NCBI GenBank assembly: GCA_035518875.1
Contig: DATIXD010000212.1
Coordinates: 1 to 38,917 of the forward strand
Direction of reading: 5' to 3'
DNA from: DATIXD01 sp035518875
GTDB lineage: Bacteria > Pseudomonadota > Gammaproteobacteria > Methylococcales > Methylococcaceae
Length of the DNA: 38,917 bases
Under the pieces are notes generated by a model, which was given only the letters and a program-made list of their open reading frames with translations, ran no database searches and was not told where the DNA came from. Made by a program: the position numbers and the translations under genes. Numbering within the stretch: the stretch's first letter is position 1; every line of letters starts with the position of its first letter. Of this stretch, positions 1-6,614 are shown in pieces.

Positions 1-209
1 TCCTGACCGGCACGCTCGTCTCTCTGACCCGCGATGAAGCCAAGGCCAAGCTTCAGGCGCGCGGCGCAAAAGTGACCGCTAGTGTGTCCAAGAAGACCGA
101 TTACGTGGTCGCCGGCGCCGACCCCGGCTCCAAGCTGGCCAAGGCGGAAGAACTCGGCGTCGAAATCATCGACGAGGCGCAGCTGTTGGCGCTGTTGGGA
201 GAAGACTGA
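1..209 (+). CDS. ligA: NAD-dependent DNA ligase, C-terminal end (partial)
   Basis: The window opens inside this gene; codons run in frame from base 3 to a TGA at 207-209, giving 68 residues. They match the C-terminal BRCT domain of bacterial NAD-dependent ligase: an opening LTGTL strand, an R-x-E/D-A helix, the GAKVTASVSKKT segment, the D-YVVAGADPGSKLAKA core and a closing EIIDEAQLLALL helix. The full enzyme seals nicks during replication and repair; the BRCT domain helps DNA binding. The catalytic part lies upstream of the window. The gene converges on trpC, with dispersed repeats in the gap. Confidence 0.93.
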   Translation, partial: LTGTLVSLTRDEAKAKLQARGAKVTASVSKKTDYVVAGADPGSKLAKAEELGVEIIDEAQLLALLGED

Positions 210-324
210 AACCGGGCCCACAAAATGTAGCGTGGGTCAGGCATGGATGCCGTCACCCGCCAATAACCGGCCCTTACTCGGTGGGCTACGTGGAGCCTGT
301 CCTGAGCGGAGTCAAAGGGCTAAC
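210..324. repeat. Intergenic dispersed repeat between ligA and trpC
   Basis: The gap between the convergent ligA and trpC holds two short elements. At 232-260 GGGT..GGCAT pairs with ATGCC..CACCC to form an imperfect hairpin. From about 281 a GTGGGCTACG...CTCACCCTACG element carries the core AGCCTGTCCTGAGC (292-305) followed by GTCAAAGGG. The same core occurs inverted at 1185-1211 on the other side of trpC. This repeat runs into the 3' end of trpC, whose final Val-Gly-stop codons read GTAGGGTGA. Either hairpin could also end transcription, but no T-tract is present. Confidence 0.6.
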
Positions 325-1140
325 TCACCCTACGGTTGACGCGGCATTGAACAGTTCGCGCAGCTTCTCGCCCGGTTCCTCCGCTTTCATGAAGGCTTCG
401 CCCACCAGGAAGGCATGCACGCCGTGGCCGCGCATGAGGGTAACGTCCTTAGGTTCAAGGATGCCGCTTTCCGCCACGACGAGCCGGTTCTCGGGAATTC
501 TCGGCAGAAGATCCAGGGTTGTCTGCAGGGATACTTCGAAAGTGCGCAGGTTCCTGTTGTTGATGCCGACAAGCGGCAGGTCGAGCTTCAGTGCGCGTTC
601 GAGTTCGGCGCCATCGTGCACCTCCACCAGCACATCCATGCTCAACTCACGGGCCAGCTTGGCGAGATCGGCCATCAAGGCGTCGTCTAACGCGGCGGCG
701 ATCAGCAGGATGCAATCCGCGCCGATGGCGCGGGCCTCATAGACCTGATAAGGATCGATCAGGAAATCCTTGCGGATTACCGGCAATGCACAGGCCGCGC
801 GGGCTAGTCGGAGATAATCCTCGCAGCCCTGGAAGAAATCCCGATCGGTGAGCACCGAAAGACAGGCCGCCCCGCCTGCGGCATAGCTGCGGGCGATCTC
901 GGCAGGCCGGAAGTCGGGGCGCATGACGCCCTTGCTCGGGGAAGCCTTTTTGATCTCGGCGATGACCGCCGCTTCTCCTTGAGCGATCTTGGTTTTCAAG
1001 GCGCGAACGAATCCGCGCGCTGGGTCGGCAGCTTCTGCCTGATGGCGCAACTCGCTCAGGGAAACTTTCGCCTGGCGTTCGATCACTTCCTCAGACTTGC
1101 GGGCGAGGATTTTTTTCAGGATGTCGGGGGGATTGGTCAT
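325..1140 (-). CDS. trpC: Indole-3-glycerol phosphate synthase
   Basis: 271 residues, the usual length of a monofunctional TrpC. It converts 1-(o-carboxyphenylamino)-1-deoxyribulose 5-phosphate to indole-3-glycerol phosphate in tryptophan synthesis. The (beta/alpha)8 signatures are visible: IAEIKKASPSKG (first catalytic Lys and phosphate loop), VIRKDFLID (second Lys), LVEVHD, GINNRNL and VVAESGI near the C-terminus. The start at 1140 (MTNPPDILKK) matches the family N-terminus. An in-frame start at 1194 would add 18 residues read out of a dispersed repeat, so it was rejected. It is the last gene of the trp cluster but is separated from trpD by an unrelated secreted-protein gene. Its stop codon lies inside a repeat. 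Confidence 0.96.
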   Translation of the reverse strand: MTNPPDILKKILARKSEEVIERQAKVSLSELRHQAEAADPARGFVRALKTKIAQGEAAVIAEIKKASPSKGVMRPDFRPAEIARSYAAGGAACLSVLTDRDFFQGCEDYLRLARAACALPVIRKDFLIDPYQVYEARAIGADCILLIAAALDDALMADLAKLARELSMDVLVEVHDGAELERALKLDLPLVGINNRNLRTFEVSLQTTLDLLPRIPENRLVVAESGILEPKDVTLMRGHGVHAFLVGEAFMKAEEPGEKLRELFNAASTVG

Positions 1141-1166
1141 CTTTTTCGTTGTGCGATAAAAGCAAT

Positions 1167-1224
1167 GTAGGGTGGACAAGTGTCCCTTCGACAAAGCTCA
1201 GGACAGGCTTCTGATTTGCCCACC
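1167..1224. repeat. Dispersed palindromic repeat upstream of trpC
   Basis: Begins GTAGGGTGGACAAG and ends TTTGCCCACC, so its ends are loosely inverted (GGTGG/CCACC). Inside, 1185-1211 reads CCCTTCGACAAAGCTCAGG followed by ACAGGCTT, the reverse complement of the core found at 292-318. The two copies therefore flank trpC in inverted orientation. The outer TAGGGTGG motif recurs at 6489 and at the trpC stop codon. It falls between the DUF2380-like gene and trpC and separates their ribosome-binding regions. Confidence 0.65.
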
Positions 1225-1229
1225 GCTCT

Positions 1230-1769
1230 TTATCGAGGCTGGCCGGAGCGGATGGTCTCATCAATTTGCTCCGCCAAACGCTCCACACCTTTCGGCGTTA
1301 TCTTCTCTTGCTGTCCCTTGACCTCGACCGTGTAGTCGCCGACAAGCTGTTTGGTTTTGATATTGATCAAATGGGCTTTGAAATAGACAAACAAAAAGCT
1401 GGCTTTGTGAACGCGCCCGACAAGAATCCAGTCGGCGTCGAAGTTTTGTCCAAGCTCTGCGGCGACATCAGGATGATCAAAAAGGTAACCGAACCCTGCG
1501 TTGGCCTCTTTTTGCGTCTCCAGGTCGATTTCAATGAGCCGGTAACCGCCCTTCGCCTCTAGGGCCTTTAGCAACAACGGCTTGATCGATGCGGTACGCT
1601 CAACTTCTTCGGCATTCACGGGACTTGGCGTCAAATTGAGTGTCAAATCATTTAACTCGAAATCAAGAATTGCGATGCGAATGTCATTCGCAAAGGCCTG
1701 AGCGTTCGAGCACAAGGTCAATAGCGTCATCAATAACGCTTTTCCAAAGCATGCGCGGATCTTAGCCAC
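1230..1769 (-). CDS. DUF2380-like secreted protein inserted in the trp cluster
   Basis: 179 residues starting at a GTG (1769) that overlaps the trpD stop by eight bases, so translational coupling is likely. The N-terminus is a clear signal peptide (basic MAKIRACFGK, hydrophobic core, cleavage probably after AQAFA near residue 27), giving a periplasmic protein. The mature start, DIRIAILDFELNDLT, and the later WILVGRV and LVGDYTVEVKGQ strands resemble the DUF2380 family of uncharacterised secreted proteins. No catalytic motif is evident. The gene is visibly richer in A/T than its neighbours and splits trpD from trpC, which suggests later insertion. Function unknown; the family call is from memory of motifs, not a search. 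Confidence 0.75.
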   Translation of the reverse strand: MAKIRACFGKALLMTLLTLCSNAQAFANDIRIAILDFELNDLTLNLTPSPVNAEEVERTASIKPLLLKALEAKGGYRLIEIDLETQKEANAGFGYLFDHPDVAAELGQNFDADWILVGRVHKASFLFVYFKAHLINIKTKQLVGDYTVEVKGQQEKITPKGVERLAEQIDETIRSGQPR

Positions 1770-2778
1770 GACGACTCAACTCAACCAACTCATCCAACTT
1801 CCGCCGCGCCGAACCATCGGCAATCACCGCCTGGGCCTTCGCCACGCCAGCTTCAAGGCTGTCTACCAAATTCGCCGCATAAATCGCCGCGCCGGCATTG
1901 AGAGCGACGATGTCTCGAGCCGGGCCGGGTTCGCCGTTCAGCACGGCGAGCATCATTTTCAGACTGGCCGCCACCGTATCTACGGTAATCTGCTTGAGTG
2001 TGGCACGCTTGAATCCGAACTGTTCCGGCGTGACGGTGTAGGTTTCGATCTTCCCGTCTTTCAGCTCTGCCACCAGGGTGGGCGAGGTGATACTGATTTC
2101 GTCGAGTCCGTCCTCGGCATGGACCACGAGCACATGCCGACTGCCGAGTTTTTGCAGCACCATCGCCACCGGTTCGACCCAACGTTCCGCGTAGACACCG
2201 ACCAATTGATTGAGCGCGCCGGCCGGGTTGGTAAGGGGCCCCAAGAGGTTGAACAGCGTGCGCACGCCGATTTCCCTGCGCGGACCGATGGCGTATTTCA
2301 TCGCACCGTGATGGCGTTGGGCGAACAGGAAGCCGACGCCGACTCGATCGATACAGGCCTTGACCTGATCCGGGGTGAGGTCGAGGTTGATGCCGGCAGC
2401 CTCCAGAACGTCAGCACTGCCGGAGCGACTGGAAACCGAACGATTGCCGTGCTTGGCGACCTTGCCGCCGGCTGCCGCGACGACGAATGCGGCGGTCGTG
2501 GAAATATTGAAGGTTTGGTTGGCGTCGCCCCCGGTTCCGCAAGTATCGATCACGTGCGGACCGCTCACCGGAACCTTGGTGGCCATTTCCCGCAGCACTT
2601 CGGCGGCGGCGGCAACTTCCTCCACGGTTTCGCCCTTGGCCCTGAGGGCGATCAGAAAAGCGCCGATCTGGGCCGGAGTGGCCCCGCCGCTCATGATAGT
2701 GCGCATCAGCTTGCGCATCTGGGAAGGGTTCAGGTCTTGCTTGTCCAGTAAGGCTTGCAGGGCGGCGGGCATGTCCAT
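1762..2778 (-). CDS. trpD: Anthranilate phosphoribosyltransferase
   Basis: 338 residues, normal for TrpD. It transfers the phosphoribosyl group of PRPP to anthranilate. Visible signatures are the N-terminal helical domain (LLDKQDLNPSQMRKLMRTIMSGGATPAQIGAF region), the PRPP loop DTCGTGGD (residues 79-85), KHGNRSVSSRSGSADVLEA with the conserved Lys, His and Arg, and GVRTLFNLLGPLTNPA. The ATG at 2778 follows an AGAAGAAAC ribosome site. Longer in-frame starts run antisense-like through trpG and were rejected. It lies 16 bases downstream of the trpG stop. The last codons overlap the GTG of the DUF2380-like gene. Confidence 0.97.
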   Translation of the reverse strand: MDMPAALQALLDKQDLNPSQMRKLMRTIMSGGATPAQIGAFLIALRAKGETVEEVAAAAEVLREMATKVPVSGPHVIDTCGTGGDANQTFNISTTAAFVVAAAGGKVAKHGNRSVSSRSGSADVLEAAGINLDLTPDQVKACIDRVGVGFLFAQRHHGAMKYAIGPRREIGVRTLFNLLGPLTNPAGALNQLVGVYAERWVEPVAMVLQKLGSRHVLVVHAEDGLDEISITSPTLVAELKDGKIETYTVTPEQFGFKRATLKQITVDTVAASLKMMLAVLNGEPGPARDIVALNAGAAIYAANLVDSLEAGVAKAQAVIADGSARRKLDELVELSRRG

Positions 2779-2794
2779 GGGGTTTCTTCTTAGT

Positions 2795-3424
2795 TTAGGT
2801 TTGTCGTGCAGGTTGGGTTGGCGAAGCGCAACCCGACCTGCATTCAAGGAAATTACGTAGAAGTTCGTGCCCCTGTTCGGTGAGGATCGATTCCGGATGG
2901 AACTGGACGCCTTCGATGAGCAGTGTTTTGTGACGTACGCCCATGATTTCGTCCAGGCTGCCGTCCTTGTTCTCGGTCCAGGCGGTGATTTCCAGGCAGT
3001 CCGGCAGGGTGGCCTGTTCGATGACCAAGGAATGATAGCGGGTCGCCTGAAAGGGGTTGTTGAGCCCTTTGAACACGCCCTTGTCGAGATGATGCACCAT
3101 GGAAGTCTTGCCATGCATGATGCTTTTGGCATGGATGACGTTGCCGCCGAAGGCGTAGCCGATGCTCTGATGCCCCAGACAGACGCCGAGGATCGGGTAT
3201 TTGCCGGCGTAACGATGAATGGTTTCGACCGAAATGCCGGCCTCCTTGGGTGTGCAGGGGCCGGGGGAGATGACGATCTTGTCCGGATTGATCCGCTCGA
3301 TCTCTTCCACGGCGATCTGGTCATTGCGCACGACTTCGACTTCCGCGCCCAGTTCCGCCAGATATTGCACCAGGTTGTAAGTGAAGGAATCGTAGTTGTC
3401 GATCATCAGCACTCGAACGCTCAT
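2795..3424 (-). CDS. trpG: Anthranilate synthase component II (glutamine amidotransferase)
   Basis: 209 residues. It supplies ammonia from glutamine to TrpE. It shows the class I amidotransferase triad: Cys82 in GVCLGHQ, and His176 and Glu178 in FHPES. The opening MIDNYDSFTYNLVQYL and the SPGPCTP oxyanion segment are typical. The start codon overlaps the trpE stop as ATGA, indicating tight coupling. The natural C-terminus should be near RNFLE (residue 194). The following 15 residues, CRSGCASPTQPARQT, are encoded by a palindromic repeat (2807-2842), so the tail looks acquired and probably has no catalytic role. Confidence 0.96.
   Translation of the reverse strand: MSVRVLMIDNYDSFTYNLVQYLAELGAEVEVVRNDQIAVEEIERINPDKIVISPGPCTPKEAGISVETIHRYAGKYPILGVCLGHQSIGYAFGGNVIHAKSIMHGKTSMVHHLDKGVFKGLNNPFQATRYHSLVIEQATLPDCLEITAWTENKDGSLDEIMGVRHKTLLIEGVQFHPESILTEQGHELLRNFLECRSGCASPTQPARQT
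2807..2842. repeat. Palindromic element forming the 3' end of trpG
   Basis: TGCAGGTTGGGTTG (2807-2820), loop GCGAAGCG, then CAACCCGACCTGCA (2829-2842). The 14-base arms pair with one mismatch. It is clearly related to the GTAGGTCGGGTTAGCGAAGCG element at 4924. The whole hairpin is read through as trpG codons for residues 195-206. In the mRNA it would form a strong stem just before trpD translation starts, which may damp or separate trpG and trpD expression. Confidence 0.8.
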
Positions 3425-4908
3425 AGGCTTTGCCCTCCTTCGAGGCCGGCGCAAGCCATGGCGACGGCGCGGAAGATCGCTCGGCCCTTGTTCATGGTTT
3501 CCTCCCATTCGTTACGGGGGATGGAGTCGTGGACGATGCCGGCACCGGCCTGGATATGCAGCATGCCGTCCTTGATGACCGCGGTGCGAATGGCGATGGC
3601 CGTGTCGAGGTTACCGGACCAGCCGATATAACCGATTGCGCCGGAATAGACACCGCGCTTCACCGGCTCCAGTTCGGCGATGATCTCCATCGCGCGGATC
3701 TTTGGCGCACCGCTGACGGTGCCGGCGGGGAAGGTCGCGGCCAGTACATCGAAAGCGTTCCTGCCTTCCTTGAGCCTCCCGGTGACGTTGGAAACGATGT
3801 GCATGACGTGAGAATAGCGTTCGACGATCATCTTGTCGGTCACCCGCACGCTGCCCGTTTGCGCCACCCGGCCGGCATCGTTGCGGCCCAGATCGATGAG
3901 CATCAGGTGCTCGGCGATCTCCTTGGGGTCGGCCAAAAGGTCTTTTTCCAGCGCCAAATCTTCCTCGTGGGTCTTGCCGCGCCGGCGGGTTCCGGCGATT
4001 GGGCGCACCGTCAGGTTGTCGCCTTCCAGGCGGACCAGGATTTCCGGCGAGGAACCGACGATGTGAAAATCCCCCAGATTGAGGTGATACATGTAAGGCG
4101 ATGGGTTCAGGCAGCGCAGCGCCCGGTAGAGATCAAGCGGCGAGGCCGAGTACGGAATGGACAGGCGCTGGGACAGCACGACCTGCATCACGTCGCCTTC
4201 GACGATATATTGCTTGACCCGGCGAACTGCGTTCTCAAAGCCTTCCTGGGTGAAGCCGGAAATGAAATCCGCCTCGTCCACCCGTTTGCCCGAACGGTCG
4301 GCGCGCATCGGCAGGCCGGCTTCACGCAGCCTGTTGACCAGGCAGTCCAGCTTGTCTTGAGCCTTGTGGTAACCGCTTTCCTGAGCCGGGTCGACGTGGG
4401 TGACGATCAACAGCTTGCCGGTGAGATTGTCGAATACCAGTACGTCTTCCGAAACCATCAGCAGGATGTCGGGATTGCCGATGGGATCGGGCTTCTCGCG
4501 CCTCAGGCGCGGTTCGATGTAGCCGATGGTCTCGTAGCCGAAGTAACCGACGAGTCCGCCGGTGAAGCGAGGGAGTCCCGCGATGGGGGGTACCTTGAAG
4601 CCCGATGCGAACCGTTCGATCCAGGCAAGGGGATCTTCGGTTGTGACGGCTTCAGTCACCCGGCCGTCGAGCGCGACGGCGACGTCGTTGCCATCGATTT
4701 TGATCACCGTGCGGCAGGGCAGCCCGATGATGGAGTAGCGTCCCCACTGCTCGCCCCCGTGTACCGATTCGAACAGATAGGAATAGGGCGCGTTGGCAAG
4801 TTTCAGATAGGCGCTTAGGGGTGTGTCCAGGTCGGCGAGCACCTGTCTTGCGACGGGAATGCGGTTATAGCCTTGTTCGGCGTATTGCTGGAATTGTTCG
4901 GGCGTCAT
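3421..4908 (-). CDS. trpE: Anthranilate synthase component I
   Basis: 495 residues, normal for TrpE. It forms anthranilate from chorismate with TrpG. The N-terminal regulatory domain carries LFES (near residue 47), the position of the LLES motif that binds feedback tryptophan. The chorismate-binding domain shows VLSQRLSIPY, VGSSPEILVR, RPIAGTRRRG, LIDLGRNDAGRV, TFPAGTVSGAPKIRAME and the terminal GAGIVHDSIP. The ATG at 4908 (MTPEQFQQY) fits the family; the frame stays open upstream only into a repeat. No leader peptide with Trp codons was seen between gph and trpE, so attenuation is not supported. The stop overlaps the trpG start by four bases. Confidence 0.97.
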   Translation of the reverse strand: MTPEQFQQYAEQGYNRIPVARQVLADLDTPLSAYLKLANAPYSYLFESVHGGEQWGRYSIIGLPCRTVIKIDGNDVAVALDGRVTEAVTTEDPLAWIERFASGFKVPPIAGLPRFTGGLVGYFGYETIGYIEPRLRREKPDPIGNPDILLMVSEDVLVFDNLTGKLLIVTHVDPAQESGYHKAQDKLDCLVNRLREAGLPMRADRSGKRVDEADFISGFTQEGFENAVRRVKQYIVEGDVMQVVLSQRLSIPYSASPLDLYRALRCLNPSPYMYHLNLGDFHIVGSSPEILVRLEGDNLTVRPIAGTRRRGKTHEEDLALEKDLLADPKEIAEHLMLIDLGRNDAGRVAQTGSVRVTDKMIVERYSHVMHIVSNVTGRLKEGRNAFDVLAATFPAGTVSGAPKIRAMEIIAELEPVKRGVYSGAIGYIGWSGNLDTAIAIRTAVIKDGMLHIQAGAGIVHDSIPRNEWEETMNKGRAIFRAVAMACAGLEGGQSL

Positions 4909-4923
4909 GGCGTGTATCGAATA

Positions 4924-5003
4924 TGTAGGTCGGGTTAGCGAAGCGTAAGCCGACGGGAAGACCATTCGTGGGGTTACGGCCTATCGGCCTAACCCCACCT
5001 ACG
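4924..5003. repeat. Compound palindromic repeat between gph and trpE
   Basis: Two related modules face each other. The first, TGTAGGTCGGGTTAGCGAAG (4924-4943) continuing CGTAAGCCGAC, folds on itself around GCGAAGCG. The second, TGGGGTTA (4969-4976) to TAACCCCA (4990-4997), encloses GGCC-TAT-CGGCC. The outermost AGGT/ACCT bases also pair. The second module continues into the gph stop codon (TAG of GTAGGTGGGG read on the minus strand). It may act as a transcription barrier or RNA-stability element between gph and trpE. Confidence 0.75.
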
Positions 5004-5742
5004 CTTTTTCAATGGATTTATAACGCCATCGTTCCGAGAGTGGGTCCGCTTGTGTGGCTTGTAGAGCGTCTGCTCGAAGGACCGCCGGGAGATCGGCTAT
5101 GGATTCGATCAGGGCGTCCGCGTGGAGGTCTGTCACTTTTTCGCAGCGCCGATAGCCGTAAGGTACGCAGACAATCGTAAAACCGGCGGCGCGGGCCGCC
5201 TCGACGTCGTTCTCTGAATCGCCCACCATCAGGCATTGGGCCGGCGTGACGCCGAAGCGCTCCGCGGTTTTCAGCAGGGGCTCCGGATGCGGCTTATGCT
5301 TCGCGAACTGGTTCCCGCAGCCGATGTAGTCCAAGAGCTGCGCCACGCCCAGTTTTTCCAGCAGCGGAAGGGTGAAGTCGGAATGTTTGTTGGTAACGCA
5401 GGCCAGTTTGTAGTCGTCGGCTTTCAGGGCCTTGATGCCGCCCAGCACGCCGGGAAACAGGCGGCTGCGTTCGCAGACATTTTCCGCATACAAGGCCATG
5501 AACATGGGCAGCGCTTCGGCGAAGCCCTCGGGTTCCCCAAGCGGCCACATTTCAAAGGTCAGCGCGCGCTTGACCAGCATGGCCACGCCATTGCCGATCC
5601 AGCCGCGGATGCGATCGACACCAGCCGGCGCACGGCCCATGCGCTCAAGCATTGCATCCGCGCAATAGGCCAGGTCCGGCGCGCTGTCCACCAAAGTGCC
5701 GTCCAGATCGAATACGATCAGGACAGGCCGCGACAGTTGCAT
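4999..5742 (-). CDS. gph: Phosphoglycolate phosphatase (HAD superfamily)
   Basis: 247 residues. It hydrolyses 2-phosphoglycolate, a product of oxidative DNA-damage repair and of oxygenase side reactions. HAD motifs are all present: motif I FDLDGTLVDS near residue 11, motif II TNK, motif III Lys in FAKHKPHPEPLL, and motif IV MVGDSENDVEAARAAG. The insert carrying LERMGRAP and IRGWIGNG is typical of Gph caps. Its ATG overlaps the rpe stop by one base (TGATG), so the two are co-translated. The final codons before the stop lead straight into a palindromic repeat that provides the TAG. rpe-gph-trpE order is common in gammaproteobacteria. Confidence 0.94.
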   Translation of the reverse strand: MQLSRPVLIVFDLDGTLVDSAPDLAYCADAMLERMGRAPAGVDRIRGWIGNGVAMLVKRALTFEMWPLGEPEGFAEALPMFMALYAENVCERSRLFPGVLGGIKALKADDYKLACVTNKHSDFTLPLLEKLGVAQLLDYIGCGNQFAKHKPHPEPLLKTAERFGVTPAQCLMVGDSENDVEAARAAGFTIVCVPYGYRRCEKVTDLHADALIESIADLPAVLRADALQATQADPLSERWRYKSIEKA

Positions 5743-6434
5743 CAGCCTCTAGCCCTGGCAAGCTCGTCGCGCAGCGACTGGATGACGGAATCGTAGCGGT
5801 TCGGGTCGCTGTCCTTGCCCGCGCTGAACACGGCGGAACCGGCGACAAAAGTGTCGCAACCGGCGGCGGCGATTTCACCGATATTCTTCACGTTCACGCC
5901 GCCGTCGATTTCCAGGCGGATGTTGCGACCGCTGGCGTCGATGCGCTTGCGGCACTCCCGCACCTTGTCCAGCACATAGGGAATGAACGACTGACCGCCG
6001 AAACCGGGATTCACCGACATCAGCAGGATCATGTCGAGCTTGTCCATGACGTGATCGAGATGGTTAAGGGGAGTCGCCGGGTTGAACACCAGCCCGCACT
6101 TGCAGCCGCTGTCCTTGACGAGTTGCAGACTGCGATCGACATGTTCGGAGGCCTCCGGATGGAAGGTGATGTAGCTCGCTCCGGCCTTGGCGAAATCGGG
6201 AATGATTCGATCGACCGGCTTCACCATCAGATGCACGTCGATGGGGGCGGTGACGCCGTGCTTGCGCAGCGCTTCGCAAACCAAGGGGCCGATGGTCAGA
6301 TTGGGCACGTAATGGTTGTCCATCACGTCGAAATGGACGATGTCCGCGCCCGCATTCAGCACGTTTTGAACTTCTTCGCCGAGGCGCGCGAAATCGGCGG
6401 ACAAAATCGAAGGCGCAATCCAGTTCTCATTCAT
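5742..6434 (-). CDS. rpe: Ribulose-phosphate 3-epimerase
   Basis: 230 residues, full length. It interconverts ribulose 5-phosphate and xylulose 5-phosphate in the pentose phosphate pathway; in ribulose-monophosphate methylotrophs it also regenerates the formaldehyde acceptor. Visible features of the TIM barrel: APSILSADFARL with the catalytic Asp region, HFDVMDNHYVPNLTIGP (metal and acid/base residues), DVHLMVKPVD, MSVNPGFGGQSFIP phosphate loop, and LEIDGGVN with the second catalytic Asp. It heads the minus-strand cluster. The ATG at 6434 matches the family N-terminus MNENWIAPSIL. Confidence 0.97.
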   Translation of the reverse strand: MNENWIAPSILSADFARLGEEVQNVLNAGADIVHFDVMDNHYVPNLTIGPLVCEALRKHGVTAPIDVHLMVKPVDRIIPDFAKAGASYITFHPEASEHVDRSLQLVKDSGCKCGLVFNPATPLNHLDHVMDKLDMILLMSVNPGFGGQSFIPYVLDKVRECRKRIDASGRNIRLEIDGGVNVKNIGEIAAAGCDTFVAGSAVFSAGKDSDPNRYDSVIQSLRDELARARG

Positions 6435-6488
6435 CGTTCAGGCTCGCTGGTTGGTTTGTTAATCTGTTCGCCAACCGGGCACTCATGG

Positions 6489-6510
6489 TAGGGTGGGTAT
6501 GGCCCGCCTA
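6489..6510. repeat. Short TAGGGTGGG dispersed repeat between rpe and polA
   Basis: TAGGGTGGG (6489-6497), spacer, CCCGCCTA (6503-6510): an imperfect inverted repeat of the same TAGGGTGG family seen at 1168 and at the trpC stop. It lies in the divergent intergenic region between rpe and polA. No gene is disrupted. Confidence 0.5.
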
Positions 6511-6562
6511 TGGCCCTTGATTCGGCGAAGTAGGCTGGGTATTTTCACATTTAGAATTCCCT

Positions 6563-6585
6563 CGGGCAAGCAAGCTTCTTGCCCG
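6563..6585. promoter_or_regulatory. Hairpin in the polA upstream region
   Basis: CGGGCAAG (6563-6570), loop CAAGCTT, CTTGCCCG (6578-6585): a perfect 8-base stem centred about 40 bases before the polA ATG. A TAGAAT hexamer at 6552-6557 could be a -10 element, which would place the hairpin in the first part of the transcript, but no convincing -35 was found. It could affect polA translation or simply be a relic of a repeat. Confidence 0.4.
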
Positions 6586-6614
6586 CCCACAGCCATAGTC
6601 ATCCGGATGGATCA

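Noticed and set aside
1091..1288. Short open frame reading through the repeat between the DUF2380-like gene and trpC
   Set aside because: Its sequence is the translation of the dispersed repeat and has no start signal.
3430..4818. Long plus-strand open frame of 462 codons antisense to trpE
   Set aside because: It is the shadow of trpE in high-GC DNA; the minus-strand protein has all TrpE motifs, while this one has none and no ribosome site.
4909..4998. Tryptophan attenuator leader before trpE
   Set aside because: No short open frame with adjacent Trp codons; the hairpins belong to the dispersed repeat family found elsewhere.
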